From contig NZ_RYFD01000004.1 in NCBI RefSeq assembly GCF_004138135.1, positions 62,001-126,000 of the forward strand: a stretch of 64,000 nt of DNA, given 5' to 3'. The notes beneath the pieces were generated by a model that was not told the origin of the DNA, did no database searches, and saw nothing but the letters and a program-made list of their open reading frames with translations. Below, piece by piece: positions 35,901-44,114 of this stretch. The translations under genes were made by a program, and so were the position numbers. Each line of letters begins with the position of its first letter. The stretch's first letter is position 1. Origin of the DNA: Candidatus Oscillochloris fontis. GTDB taxonomy: Bacteria; Chloroflexota; Chloroflexia; Chloroflexales; Chloroflexaceae.

Positions 35901-36483
35901 GCGTCGGGCACGCGAATATCATCGCCAAGCCCTCGTCATGGCGCTTGATGTGCGGATGATTGGTGAGATAAACCGCTACACTCCCTACCGTTGGCTAGAT
36001 AGCCGGGTCCTCGCGGGGCACTGCTTTTACCACCTTGGTCAGATTGCGTTGTACGAGGGCGACTTGGAGGTCGCAACCGAGAACTTTCGCCAAGCGCTGG
36101 CTCAGGCACGTACCTGCAACAACTGGAGTGGCGAGGTGCGGGCGCGTGCCGGGCTCTCGCAGGTCTATCTCTTTCAGCAGAATTTGACCATGGCGCTGGG
36201 CGAAGCCAACCGGGCGCTCTCCACTAGTAAGGCGGTGGGTGATCGCACCGGCCAAGCGATCATCCTGCGCCAGTTCGCGGCGATCAGTGCCTACCAGGAC
36301 GAGTATGACGAGGCCCAGCGGCGTTCCCTGCACGCCCTGACGATCAGTTCGAACATGCGGATGCGCATGTTCGAAGTGCAGATCTGGCACGATATTGCCC
36401 GTTTTGCCACCGCGCAGGGCTTGGATGATGAGGCCGCCGCCGCTCGCCACGAGGCTGAGCGGTTGCGGGTGCGTTATTTGTAG
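32941..36483 (+). CDS. Soluble-adenylyl-cyclase-like protein: two class III cyclase domains, ATPase, TPR
   Basis: 1180 residues from the ATG at 32941 (an upstream ATG at 32857 is possible). Cyclase domain 1 (about 33-190) keeps both metal Asp candidates (LYADLSGFTRLT and IAGDALTAWW). Domain 2 (about 225-385) has lost the first (FANFALP) but keeps GDKGAVFVMLFG and NLAAHLMQRA. An AAA/STAND-type ATPase follows, with Walker A GESGIGKS (about 441) and Walker B LLIVLEDIHWAD (about 566), then TPR-like helices to the end. This is the order of mammalian soluble adenylyl cyclase. The product is presumably cAMP. The TAG stop is in a palindrome. Confidence 0.88.
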   Translation: MNHDLVSPFLRPFLSHWLMERIGTPALQPGMVYRCHATILYADLSGFTRLTATFATQPDGAEQLHDSLTHFFDALIDTIIAHGGDVATIAGDALTAWWPDRYDIEVAQRCGAALIAVLKDLPAIETPHGPFRLDVRIGVSAGATYVVLAGLPIHGLYVVIYGPAIRAATRAEQSARPGTIHSIDAPCLDDADQLPTTSTVEPTTTISWEHFLPPTFAERLRSHDLIPEYRRCVPAFANFALPVQPEDLHRLVSHVQAVVLRWGGWLNEVEVGDKGAVFVMLFGAPVARGDDPSRAVGCCMELRDRGLIDRAAVTVGILFVGTVGSQQRRVYTAQGDDMNLAAHLMQRARSGEVLVSGRIRAEIMGRYQTSEVTQIITKGHREGVPVARVISGGARIGRGVALQRYLPNAVSLVGRTEERRAMQSAAQRAVNGRLSIILLEGESGIGKSYILQDLAASWIERGYRGYSSECVSGGIGLPLLAWRPILADICGIDEGANLKIQRDQFEDALMTIPPIDPATQQSLAWILGVNEEVPTEGMSLLSDPEEQASLIGVVIELIRAQLQLGPLLIVLEDIHWADVLSLQVAAQLLHAPVGEEFFPLCLTLSHRPLDSAAPPALNALRNDRRTTRVRLGRLSSAQSVELIRALLGVAEVQPELRQHIERQTEGQPLFIKEYLRVLQQQNLAFIEDGVAKLVPNALTMQVSSSAQGVIQARVDRLDEPTRLTLKAAAVIGRSFPFRLLKKIHPAHPSDQVLLAQLTTLIHLKIIDLELEDPERVYRFMYGITHEVAYTSLLFGQRRQLHAAVARWYEQTYAADIVAGRAAMAVYDVLISHLHRAEEWQRLTRYARIAAEQAAQLFSNTAALRYIEQALIMTTEPTERADLLLLRVMINDRVENHSSQFEDLEAIRQISEQLNDRLRLLYVHYYHLGHLLAVGMYGHVLKQCQQFEATISQVANEQSVADRLRQIRLLRAGTRDLCGAAYTAAGDLRRAREYHRQALVMALDVRMIGEINRYTPYRWLDSRVLAGHCFYHLGQIALYEGDLEVATENFRQALAQARTCNNWSGEVRARAGLSQVYLFQQNLTMALGEANRALSTSKAVGDRTGQAIILRQFAAISAYQDEYDEAQRRSLHALTISSNMRMRMFEVQIWHDIARFATAQGLDDEAAAARHEAERLRVRYL

Positions 36484-36506
36484 AGACGCAAGATGTTGCG
36501 TCTCTA
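36481..36506. repeat. Palindrome giving stop codons to two convergent genes
   Basis: TAGAGACGCAAgatgTTGCGTCTCTA is an 11-bp-arm perfect palindrome. Its left TAG (36481-36483) stops the cyclase/ATPase gene; its right end, read on the minus strand, gives the TAG (36504-36506) of the MFS gene. It is the whole spacer between the two genes. Confidence 0.95.
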
Positions 36507-37751
36507 CACACGCCCCCGACGCACAAACACCATATACACCCAACCTACCGCCAACCCGTAGCAGATCGCCGTCGCGATGAAGATCGGGGTGAACCCGAAC
36601 TGACGCTGTACCTCAGCACTGATCGTTGGGCCGATGATGTAGGCTGCCGAGTAGGAACCAGCGAGCAACCCGCTCACTACGGGGCGCGCTTCATCGGCGC
36701 TCTGTTCCATGGCATAGGCTTCGTAGAGTGGGTTGGCCATGTTCATGAGCGCCCCGCGTAGCAGCGCCATGAACGCTGCGATCCATAGGCTGGGTGCCCA
36801 TGCCAGCAGGAGGAGACACACTACCGCCAGCCCCTGGGTTAGTACGACGCTGCGCGGTTTGCCCAGGCGTGCCGAGATCTGGGGCGCGAGTAGCGCGGCC
36901 AGCCCGGTGCTGATGCCGATAGCGGCAAAGACCAGGCCGAGTGTGGTGTCGGGGGTGGCATAGCGCTGGCGCACGTAAAGGCTCAGGTAGGGGATGAGGA
37001 GCGATGCCCCGCACGAGATGAGGAGCGGGGCGATCAGCAGCCGCCCAATCGCCCACGGGCGGCGCATGCAGATGCGCCACAGGTGCCCCATGCTACTCGC
37101 TTGGGGTGTGCCGCTGGGTTGCGGCGGGCTGGCCGCAACGCGCACGCGCAGCAGTGGCAGACTCGCCACCAGAACCAGGAGCGCCGAGATGGCGAAGGTG
37201 AACTGGTAACTGGCCGCACTCTGTGGGGTAACCCGCCATAGTGCCACGCCAAGCCCCGGTAGCCAGCCGCCCACCAGGTTGCCGACGCCACTCATCGCGA
37301 TGCTCAGGCCAAAGCGCATGCTAAAGAGCGTGTCGCGCGCACCATCCCCACTCAGGCGCATCATCAGCGGGGCCGCGCTGAGTTGGAAGAGCACCGAGGC
37401 CGGGCCACTCAGTCCCGCGCCCACCAACAGCGGCAACGGGTCGGTGTTGCAGGCGAGGGTTAAGAGGGAAGCGACCAGCAGCCCGCAGGCGATCAGCATG
37501 CTGCGTTGCAGCCCCACCCGCAGCAACAAGCCCCAGAGCGGCAAACTACTTAGGCTCGCGGTCAGTACCGGCAGGCTATTGAAGACCCCCAGCAGACTGA
37601 TCTCGCCCAGAAGGGGCAGGGCCAGCGTGCGCTGATCGTAGCCCAGATCGAGTAACATCAGGTTGAGAAACAGACTGCTGAGGGCCAGAGCAAAGGTGAT
37701 CAGGGCCACATGGAGCAGATAGAGCCGTGCAACAGGGCTGAGTTGGTGCAT
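36504..37751 (-). CDS. Major facilitator superfamily transporter
   Basis: 415 residues from the ATG at 37751, four bases after the beta-glucosidase stop, so the two genes are co-transcribed. About twelve hydrophobic segments are present, with a central loop of about 20 polar residues (ASPPQPSGTPQASS) between the halves. The substrate is unknown. The neighbour suggests sugar or glycoside traffic, but no sugar-porter motif is clear. An upstream ATG at 37775 would overlap the glucosidase gene. Confidence 0.85.
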   Translation of the reverse strand: MHQLSPVARLYLLHVALITFALALSSLFLNLMLLDLGYDQRTLALPLLGEISLLGVFNSLPVLTASLSSLPLWGLLLRVGLQRSMLIACGLLVASLLTLACNTDPLPLLVGAGLSGPASVLFQLSAAPLMMRLSGDGARDTLFSMRFGLSIAMSGVGNLVGGWLPGLGVALWRVTPQSAASYQFTFAISALLVLVASLPLLRVRVAASPPQPSGTPQASSMGHLWRICMRRPWAIGRLLIAPLLISCGASLLIPYLSLYVRQRYATPDTTLGLVFAAIGISTGLAALLAPQISARLGKPRSVVLTQGLAVVCLLLLAWAPSLWIAAFMALLRGALMNMANPLYEAYAMEQSADEARPVVSGLLAGSYSAAYIIGPTISAEVQRQFGFTPIFIATAICYGLAVGWVYMVFVRRGRV

Positions 37752-37755
37752 CGGT

Positions 37756-39129
<1,374 letters not shown>

Positions 39130-39179
39130 CTATTATACCCTTCCGACTATGCCGCGTGCTATAATGCCGGGTAGTGAAT

Positions 39180-39257
39180 GGGGCGCGTTGCAACGCGCCC
39201 CCAAACCCCATGGTATGGTGTTGCATAGCGGCGTAGCCGCTATGCAACACCATACCA
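39180..39257. repeat. Double palindrome (copy E) upstream of the unknown protein gene
   Basis: The first palindrome pairs GGGGCGCGTTG (39180-39190) with CAACGCGCCCC (39191-39201). After CAAACCCCA, the second pairs 39211-39232 with 39236-39257 (22 bp perfect, loop GTA). The layout matches the copy at 57.15-57.22 kb but with different arms. It lies 18 bases before the GTG at 39276. TATAAT at 39160-39165 just upstream could be the gene's -10. Confidence 0.88.
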
Positions 39258-39275
39258 AAATCTTTTGGAACGGCT

Positions 39276-40352
39276 GTGCAAGCATTCAACACCACAACCC
39301 TCTCTTCCGCACCCCACTACGGGCGGCCAACCCTGATCTTTTTCTGCGACCTTGATGGGCCGGAGTTATTGGCGCTCTTGGAGCAGCCCGGCCTGTTGGA
39401 TGAACTGACCATCCAGAACTATGGGGTGGCGGTCGCCATCCGCGACCTCAGCTTTGCGTTGGTGGCGGCGGTGCGGCGGCTCAATCAGCATCGTATCCCG
39501 CTCGTCGCTTGGTTGCAACTACCACAGCACGAGGGCAGTTGGTTCCACCTGCAAAACTACCCCCAGGCGGTCGAACGTTACCGCAGTGTGCATCGCTGGG
39601 CCAAGGAGCATGACCTGAGTTTCCAGGTGATCGGGATAGACATCGAGCCACCCTCAAGTGAACTCGACCGCATCCAGCGTTGGGGGCTGCGCGACCTGAC
39701 CCGGCGGCTCTGGTTGGCTCACGAGAATGTGCTCTTTACCGCAGCGCGCGCCGCCTACACCGATCTGGTCGGCGAGATCCATAGTGACGGCTACGAGGTG
39801 CATGCCTACCAACTCCCGGCCCTGATTGATGATCGCCGCGCAGGTACGACGGTGATCCAGCGTGCCTTTGACATTGTGGGTATCCCCGCTGATGTCGAGG
39901 TGGTGATGTGCTATAGCAGCGTGCCGATTGACACCCTCGGCAATGATATGGGCGGAGCCTTGATCCGTAACTATGGCCCCTCCGCCGACAGCATTGGGGT
40001 GGGCGCGGTCAATAGTATTGCCGTCTCCAGTGCCCCCGACGATCTACCGCCCCTGCCGGGGGCGGCCCTCGAACGTGATCTGCTGTTGGCAGCCCACTAT
40101 ACCGACTTGATCTATATCTGTTCGCTGGAGGGCTGTGTCGAACGTGGCCTGTTGCCTCACATCAGCCGCATGAATTGGGAGACTGAGGTGCGGGTTGATC
40201 CGTTGCGCCAATGGAGCATCGCCACCCTTCGTATGCTCCTGCTGCTGGGCCTGCTCATCTCGCGCTTCAGTGGTGGCCTCTTCGCCTGGATGGGCTGGGG
40301 GCTGTTTCTGCTGCTGCTCGTGCGCCAAAGCCGCCATGCGGTACGGCGATGA
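39276..40352 (+). CDS. Unknown protein, possible TIM-barrel domain with C-terminal membrane helices
   Basis: 358 residues from GTG at 39276. The soluble part (about 15-300) has beta-alpha style segments, with FFCDLDG and VIGIDIEPP holding acidic residues at the ends of predicted strands, which recalls glycosidase-type barrels; no family is claimed. Two hydrophobic helices follow near the end (LRMLLLLGLLISRFSGG, WMGWGLFLLLLV), so it is membrane-bound by its C-terminus. No signal peptide is seen. Confidence 0.65.
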   Translation: MQAFNTTTLSSAPHYGRPTLIFFCDLDGPELLALLEQPGLLDELTIQNYGVAVAIRDLSFALVAAVRRLNQHRIPLVAWLQLPQHEGSWFHLQNYPQAVERYRSVHRWAKEHDLSFQVIGIDIEPPSSELDRIQRWGLRDLTRRLWLAHENVLFTAARAAYTDLVGEIHSDGYEVHAYQLPALIDDRRAGTTVIQRAFDIVGIPADVEVVMCYSSVPIDTLGNDMGGALIRNYGPSADSIGVGAVNSIAVSSAPDDLPPLPGAALERDLLLAAHYTDLIYICSLEGCVERGLLPHISRMNWETEVRVDPLRQWSIATLRMLLLLGLLISRFSGGLFAWMGWGLFLLLLVRQSRHAVRR

Positions 40353-40355
40353 CTT

Positions 40356-40428
40356 GTAGGGGCGAAGCATCGCCGGCCATGTGGCAGGGGTACCCGAACG
40401 AGGTTGGCGGGCGATGCTTCGCCCCTAC
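40356..40428. repeat. GTAGGGGCGAAGC palindromic repeat (copy 2)
   Basis: GTAGGGGCGAAGCATCGCC (40356-40374) pairs perfectly with 40410-40428. The loop contains CCGAACGAGGTT, which recurs in the copy at 44.05 kb and, inverted, at 45.34 kb. Confidence 0.92.
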
Positions 40429-40474
40429 GAGATGATCGGGGAACCCGGCAATGATAGAGTTTCTTACCCCCTAG

Positions 40475-40502
40475 TTGACAGCCGCCCACGAGAGTTTATA
40501 AT
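40475..40502 (+). promoter_or_regulatory. Consensus sigma-70 promoter of the LsrF-like gene
   Basis: TTGACA (40475-40480), 16 bases, TATAAT (40497-40502). Both hexamers are perfect. It lies 65 bases before the ATG at 40567. It is the strongest promoter I see in the window. Confidence 0.82.
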
Positions 40503-40566
40503 TGCCCCATTTCTTCCCTCGTTGTCATCCTTGTGACATATACGCAACACTGAGGAGCTTGTGACT

Positions 40567-41364
40567 ATGGATTGGGGCAAACAGAACCGCTGGTCTCAGA
40601 TCACCAAGAACGGGCGCTGCTTCTTCCTCGCGATGGACCACGGCTACTTCCTTGGGCCAACTCGCCGCCTTGAGAAGCCGAGCGAGATGGTCACGCCGTT
40701 GTTGCCCTATGTTGATGCGCTCTTCGTGACCCGTGGCGTGCTGCGCGCCAGTATTGATCCCAACATGAAGGTTCCGGTCATCCTGCGCGTTTCGGGTGGC
40801 AGCAGCGTCATTGGGGGCGATCTCTCTAATGAGACGGTGACGACCTCGATTGATGAGGTCATTCGCCTGAATGCCTCTGCTGTGGGACTCTCGGTCTTTG
40901 TTGGCTCGGACTATGAGTTCCAGACGCTCAGCAACCTCTCCAACCTGATCAATGCCTGTGAACCCTACGGCATTCCGACCATGGCTGTCACCGCTGTGGG
41001 CAAAGAGCTTGAGAAGCGCGATGCGCGCTACCTGGCACTCGCCTGTCGTATCGCCGCTGAGTTGGGTGCCACGGCGGTCAAGACCTACTGGTGCGAGGAT
41101 TTCCACAAGGTCGCCGAGACCTGCCCGGTGCCAGTGGTGATTGCTGGTGGCCCCAAGTGCGATACGATCCTCGAAGTCTATGATTTCGTCTACGACGGCC
41201 TAGAGCGCGGCGCTATCGGTGTCAACCTGGGCCGTAATGTCTGGCAGGACGAGCATCCCGTCGCGGCGGCGCGGGGTCTCCAGGCACTCATCCACGAGAA
41301 TCTCACCCCCGCCCAGGCTAATGATCTCTACCAGACGATCAAGAACGAGGGCGGCGCGGCGTAA
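40567..41364 (+). CDS. DeoC/LacD-type class I aldolase, LsrF-like
   Basis: 265 residues from the ATG at 40567, chosen because GAGGAG lies nine bases upstream; the GTG at 40561 is too close to it. MDHGYFLGPT near the N-terminus, the strand VKTYWCEDF with the likely Schiff-base Lys, and VVIAGGPKC are typical of the LsrF/FbaB aldolase group. LsrF works on phosphorylated autoinducer-2; no other lsr gene is here, so that role is not assumed. A consensus promoter drives it, and a class II aldolase fusion follows on the same strand. Confidence 0.82.
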   Translation: MDWGKQNRWSQITKNGRCFFLAMDHGYFLGPTRRLEKPSEMVTPLLPYVDALFVTRGVLRASIDPNMKVPVILRVSGGSSVIGGDLSNETVTTSIDEVIRLNASAVGLSVFVGSDYEFQTLSNLSNLINACEPYGIPTMAVTAVGKELEKRDARYLALACRIAAELGATAVKTYWCEDFHKVAETCPVPVVIAGGPKCDTILEVYDFVYDGLERGAIGVNLGRNVWQDEHPVAAARGLQALIHENLTPAQANDLYQTIKNEGGAA

Positions 41365-41380
41365 CACCCATAGCGGGGGT

Positions 41381-41566
41381 GTGGGGGCCGCAGGCCCCCA
41401 CGAATAAAAAGGTTTTTGATGGTGCGGTTGGCCGCAAAGCGGCCAACCGCACCATCAAAAACCTCGGTTTGGGGCGTAGCCCCAAGCAGAAACTGCGTGA
41501 ACTTGAGGGGTAGAGGGGCGCGTCACGACGCGCCCCTATGTATATGGCGGCAAAGCCGCCATATAC
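41381..41566. repeat. Five successive hairpins between two aldolase genes (copies F and I)
   Basis: Copy F: 41381-41389/41393-41401 (9 bp), 41410-41435/41439-41464 (26 bp perfect, loop AAA) and TTGGGGC/GCCCCAA (41469-41475/41479-41485). Copy I: GGGGCGCGT/ACGCGCCCC (41515-41523/41528-41536) and GTATATGGCGGC/GCCGCCATATAC (41540-41551/41555-41566). The last hairpin ends 17 bases before the next ATG. They fill the 219-base spacer and probably lower read-through or protect mRNA ends. Confidence 0.9.
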
Positions 41567-41583
41567 CAACAAGATATTTACCT

Positions 41584-43554
41584 ATGCAAAACCGATGGGA
41601 TCATGCGACGGCGGCCTCGTTCGCCGATGACCTCGCCCAGTGTGTCTACGCTTCGCGGCTGCTCGGCTCCGACCCGGCCCTCGTCTTGCATGGCGGTGGC
41701 AATACGTCGGTCAAGATCGAGCAAGCCGACATCTTCGGTCAACCCCAGACGTTGCTCTATGTGAAGGGCAGTGGTTCTGATCTGGCCACGGTGGAGGCCA
41801 AGGATTTTGCCCCGGTACGGTTGGAGTATCTGCGGCGCTTGACGACGCTGGAGACGCTCTCCGATCAGCAGTGGCTGAATGAGCTACGCGGCAGTGTCGT
41901 GGATGCCTCGGCTCCGCCAGTCTCAGTGGAGGCGATGCTGCATGCGCTCCTCCCGGCCAAGTATGTCTTCCACACCCACGCCGACGCGGTGCTGGCAATC
42001 ACCAATACCCCTGGTGGTAGCGAGCGCATCCGCGAGATCTACGGCGATGACGTGATCGTGGTGCCCTACGTGCGCCCCGGTTTCCCCGTCGCTAAGCGCT
42101 GTGCCAGTATCTTCGCCGCCGAGCTTACCGCGCAGACGCGGGGCGTGGTGTTGCTGCGCCACGGCCTCTTCAGCTTTGGGGAGACAGCCCAGGAAGCCTA
42201 CGATCAGATGATCGCGCTGGTGCAGCAGGCCGAAGCCTACCTGGCGGCTTGCCCAGTTGCCGATACCCCGGTGCAGATGCCCGACCCCGAAGCCCCCCTG
42301 CGCTACGATCTGGCCGCACTTCGCCACGCCATCTCGCAGGCTGCCGGTGCTCCGATGATCCTGGCCACCCACAACGACGCGGCATGCCTGCGGTTTGCCC
42401 AGCGCCCCGATCTGGCCACCATCTCCCAGCAGGGGCCGGCCACCCCCGACCATGTCATCCGCACGAAGCGCGTGCCGATGCTGGGCCGCGATGTGGCTGC
42501 CTATCGCGCTGAGTATGAGCAGTACTTCGCCGAGAATAAGGATCGCGCCAACTTCGAGCTTACCATGCTCGATCCCACCCCACGGGTCGTTCTCGATCCC
42601 AGCCTGGGGATGGTTGCCGCCGGGCGCACCGCCCAGGAGGCGCGCATCGCTGCCGAGATCTACCGCCACACCATGGAGATCATCGCGCAGGCGACAGCGC
42701 TGGAGTCCTACCAGTCCGAGAGCACCGCCGAGGTCTTCGACTTCGAGTACTGGGAACTGGAACAGGCCAAACTGAAGCGCCTAGGCCGCCCGCCGCTCTT
42801 TGCGGGCGAGATCGCGCTCGTCACCGGCGCGGCGTCGGGGATCGGCAAGGCGTGTGTCGAGTCGCTCATGGCGCGTGGGGCAGCCGTGGTGGGGCTCGAC
42901 ATCAATCCGGCCATCGAGACCCTCTTTGATCGCCCCGACTACCTGGGCATCCGCTGTGATGTGACCAGCGAGGAGCAGATGATCGCCGCGCTGGAGCAGA
43001 TCGCCCGCACCTTCGGCGGCCTCGACATGCTCATCCTTAACGCGGGCATCTTCCCGCCCTCGCGCCGCGTTGATGCGATGCCGCTGGCCGAGTGGCAGCG
43101 CACCATGCGCATCAACCTCGACTCGAACCTCATCCTGATGCGCGAGGCCCACGCACTGCTCAAACTCGCCCCGCGCCGGGGCCGCGTGGTCATCATCGGC
43201 TCCAAGAACGTACCCGCACCGGGGCCGGGCGCAGCCGCCTACTCAGCCTCCAAGGCCGCCCTCAACCAGTTGGCGCGTGTCGCAGCCCTCGAATGGGGCC
43301 AGGATGGCATCCGCATCAACAGCCTGCACCCCAATGCCGTCTTCGACACCGGCATCTGGACCGAGGAGGTCTTACAGGCACGCGCTAAGAACTACGGTCT
43401 GACCGTGGAGCAGTACAAGACCAACAACGTCATGCGAATCGAAGTGACCAGCCGTGACGTGGCCGAGTTGGCCGCCGAGATGTGCGGGCCGCTCTTTGCG
43501 AAGACCACCGCTGCCCAGGTGCCGGTGGATGGTGGGAACGAGCGGGTAATTTAG
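41584..43554 (+). CDS. Bifunctional class II aldolase / short-chain dehydrogenase (RhaD-SDR fusion type)
   Basis: 656 residues from the ATG at 41584; the longer frame is repeat sequence. The aldolase half (about 1-400) has HGGGNTSVK, KGSGSDL, the zinc ligands FHTHAD and LLRHGLFSFG. The dehydrogenase half (about 415-656) has TGAASGIGKA, LNAGIF and AYSASKAALN. Such fusions are annotated as rhamnulose-1-phosphate aldolase/lactaldehyde dehydrogenase (RhaEW type). No other rhamnose genes are here. No clear ribosome-binding site is seen, so the structured leader may matter. Confidence 0.88.
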   Translation: MQNRWDHATAASFADDLAQCVYASRLLGSDPALVLHGGGNTSVKIEQADIFGQPQTLLYVKGSGSDLATVEAKDFAPVRLEYLRRLTTLETLSDQQWLNELRGSVVDASAPPVSVEAMLHALLPAKYVFHTHADAVLAITNTPGGSERIREIYGDDVIVVPYVRPGFPVAKRCASIFAAELTAQTRGVVLLRHGLFSFGETAQEAYDQMIALVQQAEAYLAACPVADTPVQMPDPEAPLRYDLAALRHAISQAAGAPMILATHNDAACLRFAQRPDLATISQQGPATPDHVIRTKRVPMLGRDVAAYRAEYEQYFAENKDRANFELTMLDPTPRVVLDPSLGMVAAGRTAQEARIAAEIYRHTMEIIAQATALESYQSESTAEVFDFEYWELEQAKLKRLGRPPLFAGEIALVTGAASGIGKACVESLMARGAAVVGLDINPAIETLFDRPDYLGIRCDVTSEEQMIAALEQIARTFGGLDMLILNAGIFPPSRRVDAMPLAEWQRTMRINLDSNLILMREAHALLKLAPRRGRVVIIGSKNVPAPGPGAAAYSASKAALNQLARVAALEWGQDGIRINSLHPNAVFDTGIWTEEVLQARAKNYGLTVEQYKTNNVMRIEVTSRDVAELAAEMCGPLFAKTTAAQVPVDGGNERVI

Positions 43555-43567
43555 GGATTGGGGTTAC

Positions 43568-43627
43568 CGGGGCGGTGCGAGGGGTAGAGACGCAATATAC
43601 CGCGTCTCTACCCCTCGCACCGCCCCG
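43568..43627. terminator. 26-bp perfect palindrome after the aldolase/SDR gene
   Basis: 43568-43593 pairs with 43602-43627 without mismatch, loop AATATACC. The inner part is the GTAGAGACGC repeat; the outer 13-14 bp (CGGGGCGGTGCGAGGG) are specific to this site yet also perfectly paired. A likely terminator. Confidence 0.85.
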
Positions 43628-43717
43628 CTGTTGTGTTAGGGTTGATTAACAATTTTGGGATCTTGCATATGTTTTAAGGCAACTCCCTTCTATGGGACAT
43701 AAAACAGAACCGAGGTT

Positions 43718-43753
43718 GCATAGTATCCGCTTGGAGCAACTATGCCCAAGCGG
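43718..43753. promoter_or_regulatory. Interlocked inverted repeats over the XRE gene start
   Basis: GCATAGT (43718-43724) pairs with ACTATGC (43739-43745), and CCGCTTG (43727-43733) pairs with CAAGCGG (43747-43753). Both span the GGAG ribosome-binding site and the ATG at 43742. They may be operators for the encoded repressor, or alternative mRNA hairpins that hide the ribosome-binding site. Confidence 0.5.
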
Positions 43754-44047
43754 ATGCAAGATCTTCCAGAGGAATACCTCACCCACCAACGCACTCTGGC
43801 CCGTGCCATTGGTGAGCGCATACGCCTGCGCCGGACAGCCCTCGATCTGACTCAGGAGCATCTACGGGCACGCATGGAACTGGCTCATGTCTACATGAGC
43901 CGCACCCAATATAGCCGGATTGAGAATGGCGATGCCTTGCCAAGTGCCGATGAACTGATTGTGTTACGCACAATTTTGGGAGTCAGCTTTGATTGGTTGC
44001 TCTTAGGGGGCGAGGATGGGGAGAAGAAGAGTCGGGTTGACCGTTAG
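43742..44047 (+). CDS. XRE-family helix-turn-helix regulator
   Basis: 101 residues. The helix-turn-helix (about 20-85) reads IGERIRLRRTALDLTQEHLR, then TQYSRIENGDALPSADELI and LGVSFDWLLLG, a standard Cro/CI-type domain with no extra sensor domain. It may repress its own gene through the inverted repeats at its start. It is convergent with the Mrr-like nuclease gene. The TAG stop abuts the repeat at 44.05 kb. Confidence 0.88.
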   Translation: MPKRMQDLPEEYLTHQRTLARAIGERIRLRRTALDLTQEHLRARMELAHVYMSRTQYSRIENGDALPSADELIVLRTILGVSFDWLLLGGEDGEKKSRVDR

Positions 44048-44113
44048 TAGGGGCGAAGCATCGCCCGCCATGGGGCACCCGAATGAGGTTGGCGGGCGAT
44101 GCTTCGCCCCTGC
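44047..44113. repeat. GTAGGGGCGAAGC palindromic repeat (copy 3)
   Basis: 44047-44069 pairs with 44091-44113 (22 of 23 bp; the outer TAC is TGC on the right). The loop has CCGAATGAGGTT. It lies between the convergent XRE and Mrr genes and overlaps the last base of the XRE stop codon. Confidence 0.92.
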
Positions 44114-44114
44114 T

